Below, one piece after another: positions 54,254 through 63,270 of a stretch of 64,000 bases of DNA (position 1 is the stretch's first letter; every line of letters starts with the position of its first letter). The notes under the pieces were generated by a model, which had not been told where the DNA came from, made no database searches, and worked only from the letters and a program-made list of their open reading frames with translations. The DNA lies in assembly GCF_009696445.1 (NCBI RefSeq), contig NZ_VULZ01000003.1, positions 1-64,000 on the forward strand, written 5' to 3'. The translations under genes and the position numbers were made by a program. The stretch comes from Porcincola intestinalis (lineage in GTDB: Bacteria; Bacillota; Clostridia; Lachnospirales; Lachnospiraceae).

Positions 54254-55932
54254 ACGTCGTCCTCCGCTCCGGGCGTCTTCAGGATCGCGCCCTTGTTTCC
54301 GGACGTGACCATCGCCGCGTAGCGGACCAGGTATCCGTCCGTGATCTTCGGCTTTCTTGGCTTCCAGGCCTTTCTGCGCGCTGCAAGCTCCTCATCCGAG
54401 ACCTTCAGCTCAAGCTTGTGGTTCGGGATATCGATGAAGATCCGGTCTCCCTCATGCACCAGCGCTATCGGGCCGCCGACAGCCGCCTCCGGCGATACAT
54501 GGCCGATGGAAGCCCCTCTGGACGCACCGGAGAAACGCCCGTCCGTGATCAGCGCGACACTCGATCCCAGTCCCATGCCCGCGATGGCAGAGGTCGGATT
54601 CAGCATTTCTCTCATGCCGGGGCCGCCCTTCGGTCCTTCATAGCGGATAACCACGACATCTCCCTCGTGGATCTGTCCGCCCAGGATTGCATGGATCGCG
54701 TCCTCTTCACAGTCAAAGACGCGGGCAGGTCCCTCGTGCACCATCATCTCCGGGACGACAGCGGAGCGCTTGACGATGCCCGAATCCGGCGCCAGGTTGC
54801 CCTTGAGCGCTGCAAGGCCGCCCGTCTCGGAATACGGATGGTCGATCGGACGGATGACCTCCGGATTCAGATTCTTAGCATCGGCAATGTTCTCGCCGAC
54901 CGTCTTTCCGGTGCAGGTCAGGCAGTCGAGATTCAGCAGATTTTTCTTCGTCAGCTCCTTCATGACCGCGTAGACACCGCCCGCCTCGTTCAGATCCTCC
55001 ATGTAGGTCGGACCTGCCGGCGCCAGGTGGCACAGATTCGGCGTATGCTCCGAGACCTCATTGGCGATATCGACATTCAGCTCCACGCCGGCTTCATGTG
55101 CAATGGCCGGAAGATGAAGCATCGTGTTTGTCGAGCAGCCGAGCGCCATATCGACCGTCAGGGCGTTCATGAAGGCTTCCTTTGTCATGATATCGCGCGG
55201 ACGGATATTTTTCTTCAGCAGCTCCATGACCTGCATACCGGCATGCTTTGCAAGGCGCAGGCGGTCGGACATGACAGCCGGGATCGTCCCGTTGCCGCGA
55301 AGTCCCATCCCGATGACCTCTGTCAGGCAGTTCATGCTGTTGGCGGTGTACATGCCGGAGCAGCTGCCGCAGGTCGGGCAGACCTTGCGCTCATATTCCT
55401 TCAGCTGCTCTGCCGTGATCCGGCCGGCACTGTACTCTCCGACTGCCTCGAACATCGAGGACAGCGAGCGCTTTCTCCCGCCGACATGGCCCGCAAGCAT
55501 CGGCCCCCCGGAAACGAAGACGGTCGGGACATTGACTCTTGCCGCAGCCATTAAAAGTCCCGGCACATTCTTGTCGCAGTTAGGCACCATGACAAGTGCA
55601 TCGAACTGATGCGCCTTCGCCATGCACTCGGTCGAATCCGCGATCAGGTCACGGGTGACAAGGGAGTACTTCATGCCCTCGTGTCCCATCGCGATTCCGT
55701 CGCAGACAGCGATCGCCGGGAAGACGCGCGGCACACCGCCCGCCATCAGGACGCCCTCCTTGACAGCCTCCACGATCTTGTCAAGGTTCATGTGTCCCGG
55801 AACAATCTCATTGTAGGAGCTGACAATCCCGACGAGCGGACGTTCCATTTCCTCCTCTGTAAAGCCAAGTGCGTTGAAAAGAGATCTATGTGGTGCCTGC
55901 TGAAGGCCTTTCTTGACTGCGTCACTCTTCAT
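54250..55932 (-). CDS. ilvD: Dihydroxy-acid dehydratase
   Basis: The 560-residue protein has the IlvD/Edd iron-sulfur cysteines in [12 protein letters not shown] and [14 protein letters not shown] and the C-terminal active-site stretch [21 protein letters not shown]. It dehydrates dihydroxyisovalerate and dihydroxymethylvalerate to the keto acids of valine and isoleucine. AAGGAGAAG precedes the ATG. It lies 59 bases after leuB and overlaps ilvB by four bases, so leuB-ilvD-ilvB form one unit. ilvC and the other leu genes are not in the window. Confidence 0.95.
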   Translation of the reverse strand: MKSDAVKKGLQQAPHRSLFNALGFTEEEMERPLVGIVSSYNEIVPGHMNLDKIVEAVKEGVLMAGGVPRVFPAIAVCDGIAMGHEGMKYSLVTRDLIADSTECMAKAHQFDALVMVPNCDKNVPGLLMAAARVNVPTVFVSGGPMLAGHVGGRKRSLSSMFEAVGEYSAGRITAEQLKEYERKVCPTCGSCSGMYTANSMNCLTEVIGMGLRGNGTIPAVMSDRLRLAKHAGMQVMELLKKNIRPRDIMTKEAFMNALTVDMALGCSTNTMLHLPAIAHEAGVELNVDIANEVSEHTPNLCHLAPAGPTYMEDLNEAGGVYAVMKELTKKNLLNLDCLTCTGKTVGENIADAKNLNPEVIRPIDHPYSETGGLAALKGNLAPDSGIVKRSAVVPEMMVHEGPARVFDCEEDAIHAILGGQIHEGDVVVIRYEGPKGGPGMREMLNPTSAIAGMGLGSSVALITDGRFSGASRGASIGHVSPEAAVGGPIALVHEGDRIFIDIPNHKLELKVSDEELAARRKAWKPRKPKITDGYLVRYAAMVTSGNKGAILKTPGAEDDV

Positions 55933-55991
55933 GATGATTCTTCTCCTTCTATATTTTTATATCTCTATATTTCGTAAATGACTCTGTTATC

Positions 55992-57077
55992 TCAGACTCG
56001 CTCTGCGACCAGGCTTCCCATCCTGGCGGTACCGACCTTCCGGGTCCCTTCTGTGTAGATATCGCCGGTGCGGTAGCCGTCCTTCAGAACCTTTCGGACG
56101 GCATTCTCGACTGCGTCTGCCGCCTCATCCTCACTGAGAGAATAGCGCAGCATCATCGCTGCCGACAGAATCGTTGCCAGCGGGTTCGCGATGTCCTTCC
56201 CTGCAATGTCCGGCGCGGAGCCGTGGCTTGGTTCGTAGAGGCCGAATGATGTTTCGTTCAGCGATGCACTCGGAAGCATTCCAATTGAGCCCGTGATCAT
56301 CGACGCTTCATCCGAGAGAATGTCGCCGAACATATTCTCCGTGAGCACAACGTCGAACTGGGACGGATCGCGCACAAGCTGCATCGCGCAGTTGTCCACC
56401 AGCATATTCTCCAGTGAGACATCCGGATACTTCTCGGCAACCTCCGCCGTCACCTTCCGCCAGAGTCTGGAGGAATCCAGGACGTTTGCCTTGTCAACCA
56501 GCGTGACCTTCTTTCTTCTCTTTCCGGCGACCTCGAAAGCCTTGACCGCGATCCTTCTGATCTCCGGCTCAGAGTATGTCAGAGTATCGGTGGCGACAAG
56601 GACACCGTCCTTCTCCACCGTCTCCCGCTTTCCGAAATAGAGCCCGCCCGTCAGCTCTCTCATGATCAGAAGGTCAAAGCCTCTGTCGGCAGCCTCCTCC
56701 TTCAGCGGGCAGGCTCCCTTCAGCTCATCGTACAGCCACGCCGGTCTGAGGTTTGCAAACAGTCCGAGCGCCTTGCGGATGCCGAGCAGCCCTGCCTCCG
56801 GACGCCTGGAAGGCTCCAGCCTGTACCAGGGAGACGTCTTCGCATCCCCGCCGATCGATCCCATCAGAACGGCATCAGACTTCTTCGCGATCTCAATTGT
56901 CTCCTGGGTCAGCGGGACGCCGTAACGGTCAATCGAAGCGCCGCCAAGCAGGACAGGTGTCAGATTCAGATGAAAACCATATTTTTTTCCTGCAGCCTCC
57001 AGGACGGACACCGCCTCCCGGACAATTTCCGGGCCGATTCCGTCCCCTTCAATCACTGCGATGCTGTATTCCCTCAT
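55992..57077 (-). CDS. leuB: 3-isopropylmalate dehydrogenase
   Basis: The start is ATG 57077 ([19 protein letters not shown]), giving 362 residues, the family length; the long frame upstream crosses the promoter. Motifs include [43 protein letters not shown] and the metal/NAD region [14 protein letters not shown]. It oxidises and decarboxylates 3-isopropylmalate to ketoisocaproate in leucine synthesis. The ribosome site AAAGGAA is about 12 bases upstream, rather far. It leads the leuB-ilvD-ilvB unit and is divergent from an Lrp/AsnC regulator. Confidence 0.94.
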   Translation of the reverse strand: MREYSIAVIEGDGIGPEIVREAVSVLEAAGKKYGFHLNLTPVLLGGASIDRYGVPLTQETIEIAKKSDAVLMGSIGGDAKTSPWYRLEPSRRPEAGLLGIRKALGLFANLRPAWLYDELKGACPLKEEAADRGFDLLIMRELTGGLYFGKRETVEKDGVLVATDTLTYSEPEIRRIAVKAFEVAGKRRKKVTLVDKANVLDSSRLWRKVTAEVAEKYPDVSLENMLVDNCAMQLVRDPSQFDVVLTENMFGDILSDEASMITGSIGMLPSASLNETSFGLYEPSHGSAPDIAGKDIANPLATILSAAMMLRYSLSEDEAADAVENAVRKVLKDGYRTGDIYTEGTRKVGTARMGSLVAERV

Positions 57078-57183
57078 GTCTGGTATCAGTTCCTTTCTAT
57101 CTGCAGTCCATGTCAGCCACGTCATCCGCTGAATTTCAGCCTTCTTTCGCACGGAAAACACGATTCGCGGCGACATTTTCCCA

Positions 57184-57212
57184 ATAGTAAAATATTTTTT
57201 TATGTTTTTCAA
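57184..57212 (-). promoter_or_regulatory. Promoter of leuB-ilvD-ilvB
   Basis: TTGAAA (57207-57212) and TACTAT (57184-57189) are spaced by 17 bases on the minus strand. This leaves a leader of about 100 bases. No leucine-rich leader peptide or T-box core was recognised in it. Confidence 0.55.
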
Positions 57213-57233
57213 CCACACCTGAAAATAATATGT

Positions 57234-57261
57234 TATAATATCGTAAGAATTCCAAAATTCT
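57234..57261 (+). promoter_or_regulatory. -10 box and palindrome upstream of the Lrp/AsnC gene
   Basis: TATAAT (57234-57239) is followed by AGAATTCCAAAATTCT (57246-57261), a perfect inverted repeat with a four-base centre at the expected transcription start. It is a candidate autoregulatory Lrp-type site. The -35 match is poor. Confidence 0.5.
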
Positions 57262-57299
57262 ATGGAAGATACGAAAGAATTTAAGGAAGAGGTACACGT

Positions 57300-57770
57300 A
57301 TGGACAATTTGGATTATCAGATTCTGACTGAACTCAAACAAAATGCACGGCAGACAGCGTCCGATATCAGTAAAAGCATCCATCTCTCAGTCTCAACCGT
57401 CATCGAGCGTATCAAGAAGATGGAGAAGTCCGGCCTAATCGAATCCTATACGGTGATCACGGACGACTCCAAGCTTGGCAACGACATCACGGTTCTCATG
57501 GAAGTCGGGATGGAACACCCCAGATACAACGATGAGTTCATCGACCACATCAACAAGGATCCGAACATCATCGCCTGCTACTATCTGACCGGCGAGTTTG
57601 ACTTCATGCTGAAGATCTGCTGCAAGAGCTCTGATCATCTCGAGCAGATCCACAACCGGATCAAGGACTATCCGGGCGTCCGGCTGACCAGAACGCACTA
57701 TGTCCTGCGCACCGTCAAGAACATCCACTCTTCCGGTTTTGACGCAGAGACCATCGCCCAGATCAAGTAA
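57300..57770 (+). CDS. Lrp/AsnC-family transcriptional regulator
   Basis: The 156-residue protein starts [19 protein letters not shown], the standard AsnC-type winged HTH (recognition helix in [17 protein letters not shown]). A RAM ligand-binding domain follows (about 70-150; [13 protein letters not shown]). Family members form octamers that sense amino acids. Its position, divergent from leuB-ilvD-ilvB with a shared 222-base region, suggests it controls branched-chain amino-acid synthesis and itself. GGAAGAGG lies upstream of the ATG. Confidence 0.92.
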   Translation: MDNLDYQILTELKQNARQTASDISKSIHLSVSTVIERIKKMEKSGLIESYTVITDDSKLGNDITVLMEVGMEHPRYNDEFIDHINKDPNIIACYYLTGEFDFMLKICCKSSDHLEQIHNRIKDYPGVRLTRTHYVLRTVKNIHSSGFDAETIAQIK

Positions 57771-57789
57771 CAGATATCTTCAAAGATTG

Positions 57790-57830
57790 AGAAAAGGGGA
57801 AACAGCCGCGGCAGCTGTTTCCCCTTTTCT
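57790..57830 (+). terminator. Terminator after the Lrp/AsnC gene
   Basis: A 17-bp perfect stem (57790-57806 with 57814-57830) follows the stop codon by 20 bases. The right arm itself ends in CCCCTTTTCT. It also faces the end of the ATPase gene on the other strand. Confidence 0.8.
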
Positions 57831-57907
57831 ATTGCACCTATTGCTTCTATTGCCCCTGTATATTGTTCTATTGTCCCTATATGTTACTTCTATTGCTGTT
57901 TCTATTG
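57829..57907. repeat. Irregular CTATTG repeats between two convergent genes
   Basis: CTATTG begins at 57829, 57838, 57847, 57868, 57890 and 57902, with a TATTG near 57861. The last copy overlaps the ATPase stop codon. The first three are spaced by nine bases. It is a degenerate simple repeat of unknown meaning. Confidence 0.5.
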
Positions 57908-60277
57908 TCGTTTTGTTTCCGTATGCACCTCGATCCAGGAGAACAGCTGCGTCAGCCATCGCATGACGGTCACCTGTGCCAGTGCAAAGACCAGGCACAG
58001 CGCCCATGCCTTCAGGGACAGGCTCTTCATCTCAAACAGGCCTGAGAAATAGTCTGATGCCACCAGAAATCCGAGCACACATCCCACGATCACGGCAATC
58101 CGCCATCTGTTCAGCGGCTGCGCCGTCCTGAGCAGGATCAGAAACCCGACAAGGGCCATCAGATAGGTGCTGGCGGTCGAGACATCTGCCTGCGAGATGT
58201 TGAAAAGCTGCGCAAACAGCACCATCGTCGCAATCGAGAAAAATGAAGTCAGCGCAGGCGGCATCGCGCCAAAGAGAGTCGTCCGGATAAAGCTGCCATG
58301 CTGCTTTTTTTCATTAGGCTCAAGGGCGAGCAGAAAGGCCGGCAGACCGATGTTGAAGGTCGATATCAGGGAGACCTGCGTCGGTCTGAGCGGATACATG
58401 AACGTCCCGATGATAGAAAATACCGCCAGAAGGAGTGAGAAAATGTTCTTGTAGAGGAACAGCATCGCGGATCTGGTGATGTTGTTGATGTCCCTCCGCC
58501 CCTCCAGAACGATGTCGTGCATGTGTGAGAAATCGGAATCCAGCAGAACGACCTGTGCCGCCTGTCTGGCCGCATCGCTCCCGCTTCCCATCGCGACGGA
58601 ACAGTCCGCCGCCTTCATCGCGATGATGTCGTTGACGCCGTCTCCGGTCATCGCCACCTTGAGCCCCTTTGAGCGGAAGGCATCGACAAGGGCTTTCTTC
58701 TGCTCCGGCTTCACGCGTCCGAATACAGCATACCGGTCCACAGCGTCCCGGATCTTCTGATCCGTGTCAAGGCTGGCTGCATCCACATATCGGTCGGCGT
58801 TCGGAATGCCTGCCTTGCCTGCCACCTTCGATACAGTCAGCGGATTGTCTCCGGATATGACAACAACACGGACGCCCTCCTCTGTGAAACGCTGAAAGGT
58901 CTCCTGTGCATGCTCCCGGATCTCATTTTCCAGTGCAATAAACAGAAGCGGCTGTGCCTTCTGGCCGCTTCCCTCGGAAAGAGCCAGCACACGCTTTCCT
59001 TCCATCGCCCTCTGGTCGATCAGCGTCTGGTTCCGGGCAAGCGCCTTCTCCGAAAGCAGATATTCCGGTGCCCCCAGCCTGTAGAGGGTGCCGTCCGGAA
59101 GCCGCACCTCCGAATACTTGACCGACGAGTCAAACGGCTGAACCTCGCTTCCCTCCAGCGTGCCCCTCCTCGGAACGGCTGCGCGGATTGCTTCTATCGT
59201 GATGTTCGCATCCGGCACCGTCGAGACATAGGATGCCAGAAGTTCCCGGGCATCCTTTCTCTCCGCCACAGCCGCAGGCTCTCCCTTCGCCGAATCCCCC
59301 TTCGTGCCTGCTTCAGGTTCTGCAGGGTCAAAGAATTCCGTCACCTTCATGACATTGCTGGTGATGGTGCCGGTCTTGTCAACGCACAGGACATCCACCC
59401 GCGCGAGGGTCTCGATGCTGTGCATGTCGTGCAGCATAACCTTGCCGAGCGCAAGCCTGGCGGCGCTCATCGCCAGCGCCACCGTGACGAGGAGATAGAG
59501 TCCCTCCGGAATCATGCCGGTCACAGCACTGACCATGGACGGAACAGCAACATGAAACGGGTGTCCGTTCACGGCCATTCCCTGGTACAGAAGGAGTCCG
59601 CCGACCGGAATCACCAGAATGCCGGCAATCAGGATGATCATTTCCACATCATGGATCATCTCGGAGGGTGCTTCCTTCGCCTCCCTCGCCTTCTCTGTCA
59701 GCTGTGCCGCATAGCTGTCCTTTCCGACATGCGTCAGCTTCGCCAGAAGCCGGCCGGATGCAACGAAGCTTCCGGACTTCAGCTCGCTCCCCTCGCTCTT
59801 CTGTATCTCATCCGCCTCACCGGTCAGAAGCGACTCATTGACGCCTGCGTATCCGGAAACCACGACCGCGTCCGCCGGGATCTGCTGACCGCTTTCCAGA
59901 CGGATCACATCCCCCAGGACCAGCTTTCCGGAGGGCACTTTCACATTCTTTCCGTCCCGGATCACCGTATATTCAGACACATCCAGAAGCGCCAGCTTGT
60001 CAAGCACCTTCTTTGCATAGAGCTGCTGCGCAATACCAAGCGCTGTATTGGCAATGATGATCGGCAGGAAGGTCAGACTCTTATAGGACCTTGCAATGAT
60101 AAGGAGGATGGCCAGAAGCAGAAAGATCCCGTTAAAATACGTGAAAACATTCGAGATGACAATGCTTTTCACGCTGCCTGTCCCTTCCTGCGGAAGCTCG
60201 TTGCCCTGCCCGGACAAAAGAAGCTGCTCAGCCTCCGCCGAAGTAAGCCCCCGGCCTGTCTTTTGGTTTTCTGCCAT
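57902..60277 (-). CDS. CtpE-like cation-transporting P-type ATPase
   Basis: From ATG 60277 (MAENQKTGRGLTSAEAE) the protein has 791 residues. It has the actuator loop LLTGEADEIQ, PEGLYLLVTVALAM in membrane segment 4, phosphorylated Asp300 in DKTGT, and GDGVNDIIAMKAADCS in the hinge. About eight to ten membrane segments are present. PEGL in segment 4 and the short N-terminus fit the CtpE branch, tied to calcium uptake in mycobacteria; the ion here is inferred. An alternative GTG start at 60388 overlaps the DUF1015 stop as GTGA and would include 37 more residues encoded by a 7-bp microsatellite. Which start is used decides whether repeat changes shift the frame. Confidence 0.88.
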   Translation of the reverse strand: MAENQKTGRGLTSAEAEQLLLSGQGNELPQEGTGSVKSIVISNVFTYFNGIFLLLAILLIIARSYKSLTFLPIIIANTALGIAQQLYAKKVLDKLALLDVSEYTVIRDGKNVKVPSGKLVLGDVIRLESGQQIPADAVVVSGYAGVNESLLTGEADEIQKSEGSELKSGSFVASGRLLAKLTHVGKDSYAAQLTEKAREAKEAPSEMIHDVEMIILIAGILVIPVGGLLLYQGMAVNGHPFHVAVPSMVSAVTGMIPEGLYLLVTVALAMSAARLALGKVMLHDMHSIETLARVDVLCVDKTGTITSNVMKVTEFFDPAEPEAGTKGDSAKGEPAAVAERKDARELLASYVSTVPDANITIEAIRAAVPRRGTLEGSEVQPFDSSVKYSEVRLPDGTLYRLGAPEYLLSEKALARNQTLIDQRAMEGKRVLALSEGSGQKAQPLLFIALENEIREHAQETFQRFTEEGVRVVVISGDNPLTVSKVAGKAGIPNADRYVDAASLDTDQKIRDAVDRYAVFGRVKPEQKKALVDAFRSKGLKVAMTGDGVNDIIAMKAADCSVAMGSGSDAARQAAQVVLLDSDFSHMHDIVLEGRRDINNITRSAMLFLYKNIFSLLLAVFSIIGTFMYPLRPTQVSLISTFNIGLPAFLLALEPNEKKQHGSFIRTTLFGAMPPALTSFFSIATMVLFAQLFNISQADVSTASTYLMALVGFLILLRTAQPLNRWRIAVIVGCVLGFLVASDYFSGLFEMKSLSLKAWALCLVFALAQVTVMRWLTQLFSWIEVHTETKRQ

Positions 60278-60290
60278 CCTGACCGTCCCC

Positions 60291-60332
60291 CTGTTTTCTG
60301 TTTTCTGTTTTCTGTTTTCTGTTTTCTGTTTG
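60291..60332. repeat. Heptanucleotide microsatellite upstream of the P-type ATPase
   Basis: Five perfect copies of CTGTTTT (60291-60325) and one CTGTTTG (60326-60332) lie 14 bases upstream of the ATG at 60277. On the minus strand they are read as tandem AAAACAG. The unit is not a multiple of three. Confidence 0.85.
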
Positions 60333-60384
60333 CTGATATCTGGCTGCTGTTTTTCAGCCTGCACCAGTTCACATCCGCGCCGCT

Positions 60385-61749
60385 TCACACCTGCAGGCTT
60401 CTGCCTTCCAGATAGTAGCGCTTCTCGTTCGCATGTCCCATCGAGAAGGTCTTTCTCGGAAGAGCGCCGTCCGCTGCAACTGCCGGGAACAGGCGGTGCT
60501 TATCCATGGAAGGAAGCAGGAATCCCGCATTCTCCACCGAGGAGGCCAGTTCCGACACGGTCTGCTCTCCATGGATGTAGTCGATCCGGATGCCTTCCGT
60601 CCTGACGAGCTCATCCAGTGCCGTCTGGAGAGCTCCGACTTCAAGCCCGGAGACCGGATGATCGATCACCAGCACCCTGCACGTGCCGCCATAGATGACC
60701 GGGATCCTGTAGCTGTCCTCTTTCCGGCCTGTCTGCGTCACGCGCTGAGCAGCATCCCGGTCTCCACAGTCGACCGCCCCCGCCTCATTCCCATCAGATT
60801 CTTCCGCCAGATAAGCGTCCGGATTCTGCTTTTTTAGAATTTCGACGGTCTTCCTTACGATCTCCTCCCCTGTCAGCTTTCCCTCACCGAACAGCACGCG
60901 GTGAATCGGCTCAAACACAATGCCATCGTCATGAACATTCTCCAGCTCGCAGAGCGCATACCTGGCCGGATGATCCTCCCTCTCCTGCGGGGACAGCGTC
61001 TTCCTGATCTCCTCCCATGCAGCCTTTGCTGTCGCCAGGGAGTGATTTCCATCCCCCATCGCCATGAGGAATTCCTTCCCTTTGCCGAAACACTCCGTCG
61101 ACTTGTCATAGAGCCTTGAGAAGGCCTCCTGTACACCGCCAAGCGCTTCCTTTGGGAAAAAGGTTCCCGTGATATGGCCTCCGTCCAGCATCAGATCTGT
61201 ATCGTAGACCACCGTCCCCTTCTTTTTTGCCAGCGGCTCGATCACGGTCTTATCCGGATCGTCAATCAGGATGATGATATGCGGAAGCTCAATCGGCGCT
61301 CCTCTCCGGATGCGGAGTCTCGGCGGAATCCGCTCCGTGATCGTGCGCTCGGTCGCGCGGATCAGGGAGGTGGAGCCCTTCGTATAGTCGTATGCTTCCA
61401 GATCCACTGCGATGACCAGACCAAGCCTTGTCCGCCCGGCTGCCGTCCGCTTCACAAGCATGCAGCCCTCCGGAAGCGTTCTGAGCACCCCGGTTTCCTC
61501 ATACTCTTTCATATGGCTCCGGATCTGTTTTGTCAGCTCCTCCTCCTGAGGCTTTCCGAGGTAGTATTCCGGCAGAATCATCCGCAGCGTGGACGGGGAA
61601 GTGCCGACGATTCTGTCCGCCTCCTCCCAGTATGCAGGCTCGGATGTATACTGATCGCAGGCGACAACCGCCCACTTCTCATAGTCCGTCCCTTCCTTTG
61701 GAAGCTGGATCCTGGGAATTCTGAGTCCCATCTCACTGAATGCATGCAT
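60385..61749 (-). CDS. DUF1015 family protein
   Basis: The start is ATG 61749 (MHAFSEMGLRIPRIQLP), eight bases after GGAGG. The 454-residue protein matches DUF1015 throughout: YEKWAVVACDQYTSEP near the start, YILGKP-like YYLGKPQEEE, and the conserved MGDGNHSLATAKA near residue 229. The biochemical role is not established. In many Bacillota and Bacteroidota this family sits beside serA or serC, and here it follows serC on the same strand by about 300 bases, which hints at a serine-linked job. It may be coupled to the ATPase gene if that begins at GTG 60388. Confidence 0.85.
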   Translation of the reverse strand: MHAFSEMGLRIPRIQLPKEGTDYEKWAVVACDQYTSEPAYWEEADRIVGTSPSTLRMILPEYYLGKPQEEELTKQIRSHMKEYEETGVLRTLPEGCMLVKRTAAGRTRLGLVIAVDLEAYDYTKGSTSLIRATERTITERIPPRLRIRRGAPIELPHIIILIDDPDKTVIEPLAKKKGTVVYDTDLMLDGGHITGTFFPKEALGGVQEAFSRLYDKSTECFGKGKEFLMAMGDGNHSLATAKAAWEEIRKTLSPQEREDHPARYALCELENVHDDGIVFEPIHRVLFGEGKLTGEEIVRKTVEILKKQNPDAYLAEESDGNEAGAVDCGDRDAAQRVTQTGRKEDSYRIPVIYGGTCRVLVIDHPVSGLEVGALQTALDELVRTEGIRIDYIHGEQTVSELASSVENAGFLLPSMDKHRLFPAVAADGALPRKTFSMGHANEKRYYLEGRSLQV

Positions 61750-61918
61750 GCTGTCATCCTCCATCCTATGATATTTGTGATATCTCTGGCACATGCGGCA
61801 TTCTCGTGCCGCCTGCGTGCCGCTTTATGCCTCATGTGGGGCGTGTCAATAAGTCCTGCCGCCACTTGCATGAAGCATGCATGATGGAAGACTTTTGGCA
61901 CTGTAATCATGATATCAA

Positions 61919-62037
61919 GAAATCCGTCCCTTCAGGGCCGGCTGACCGGCACAGCCCGAAAAGACGGATTCCGATGTCCGCATACGCTGCAGGGCCTGAC
62001 GCAGTCTGACTGAATCTCTGTGCAGCCTGCCCTGCAG
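61919..62037 (-). other. Intergenic region with two hairpins between serC and the DUF1015 gene
   Basis: The gap from 61750 to 62052 has no gene. CTGCAGGGC (61987-61995) pairs with GCCCTGCAG (62029-62037) just past the serC stop. AATCCGTC (61921-61928) pairs with GACGGATT (61963-61970) around an inner GC-rich stem, with TTTCTTG following on the minus strand. These may terminate serC or form a leader for the DUF1015 gene. Confidence 0.4.
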
Positions 62038-62052
62038 GTATATAACGGCAGA

Positions 62053-63141
62053 TTAAGCCTGTTCTCTCGCGAACTTCTTCATAAAGTCGACAAGCGCCTC
62101 GACGCCTTCGTACGGCATCGCATTATAAATGGATGCGCGCATGCCTCCGACAAGACGGTGTCCTTTCAGATTCGTAAAGCCGGCCTCGACAGATGCTGCG
62201 ACAAACTTCTTGTCCAGCTCGTCGTCGCCTGTTCTGAATGTGACATTCATCATCGAGCGGCTTTCTTTCTTCGCCTGTGCCTTGTAGAAGCTCTGCGAAT
62301 CGAGATAGTCGTACAGAAGCGCGGCCTTCTTCTCATTGCGTTTCTTCAGCTCCTCAAGTCCTCCGATGCTCATGATCCACTCGAGCACCAGCTTGCAGAT
62401 GTAGATAGACCAGGTCGGCGGCGTGTTGAGCATCGAATTCTTCTCTGCCTGCTTGCCGAAATCCCAGATCTTCGGGCAGATCGGCTGCGGATTTCCGATC
62501 AGATCGTCTCTCACGATCACAACGGCGAATCCCGCAGGGGCCATATTCTTCTGGACACCCGCATAGATGATGCCGTACTTCGAGACATCGACCGGTTCAG
62601 AGAGGATGCAGGACGAAAGATCCGCAACCAGCGGAACGCTGCCGGTCTCCGGAAGTGTGTGCCAGGCTGTTCCGAAGATGGTATTGTTCTGGCAGATGTG
62701 AACATAATCTGCTGCCGGATTGAGCGTCAGCTCGTCCTGAGAGGGAATTCTGGTGAAGTTCTCGCTTTCCGTGGATCCTGCGACACGGACATCCTTCATG
62801 TACTTCTTTGCTTCCTTGTACGCGTTGTTTGCAAAGTTGCCCGTGATGATATAATCCGCCACGCCGGTCTTTGAAATGTTCAGCGGAATCGCCGCGAACA
62901 TGCCGGTCGCCCCGCCCTGGAGAAACAGAATCTTGTAATTGTCCGGAATCGACATGACCTTGCGCAGATGATCAAACGCATCGTTGATAATCTTGTCATA
63001 GACCTTTGAGCGATGGCTCATCTCCATGACGGACATGCCCGAGCCTTCGTAGTTCAGAAGGTTCTCCCGTGCGGACAGGAGCACCTCGTCCGGAAGGATC
63101 GATGGTCCTGCTGAGAAATTGTAAACACGATTCTCGATCAT
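62053..63141 (-). CDS. serC: Phosphoserine aminotransferase
   Basis: The 362-residue protein opens with VYNFSAGPSILPDEVL and has MSVMEMSHRS, LFLQGGATGMFAAIP and the PLP lysine in YAGVQKNMAPAG, closing with RLVGGMRASIYNAMP. It converts 3-phosphohydroxypyruvate and glutamate to phosphoserine. GGAGG lies upstream of the ATG. It lies 129 bases after a partial PLP-enzyme gene on the same strand and upstream of the DUF1015 gene; serA is 10 kb away. No serB is seen. Confidence 0.95.
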   Translation of the reverse strand: MIENRVYNFSAGPSILPDEVLLSARENLLNYEGSGMSVMEMSHRSKVYDKIINDAFDHLRKVMSIPDNYKILFLQGGATGMFAAIPLNISKTGVADYIITGNFANNAYKEAKKYMKDVRVAGSTESENFTRIPSQDELTLNPAADYVHICQNNTIFGTAWHTLPETGSVPLVADLSSCILSEPVDVSKYGIIYAGVQKNMAPAGFAVVIVRDDLIGNPQPICPKIWDFGKQAEKNSMLNTPPTWSIYICKLVLEWIMSIGGLEELKKRNEKKAALLYDYLDSQSFYKAQAKKESRSMMNVTFRTGDDELDKKFVAASVEAGFTNLKGHRLVGGMRASIYNAMPYEGVEALVDFMKKFAREQA

Positions 63142-63270
63142 AACATTCCTCCTTTTTGACTGAAAACTGAAACAAGTCTACACCATCTGTAACAGCCTCT
63201 GCAACTGATCGTGAGCCTCCCGCTCCCGGGACTGCCCACGTTGATCCCGCTTGCGATATATACCGTCCCC

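Noticed and set aside
57078-57383. 102-codon N-terminal extension of leuB
   Set aside because: It crosses the promoter region and overlaps the divergent regulator gene; homology starts at [13 protein letters not shown].
58910-60415. Plus-strand open frame opposite the P-type ATPase (501 codons)
   Set aside because: Antisense shadow; the minus-strand protein has complete P-type ATPase motifs.
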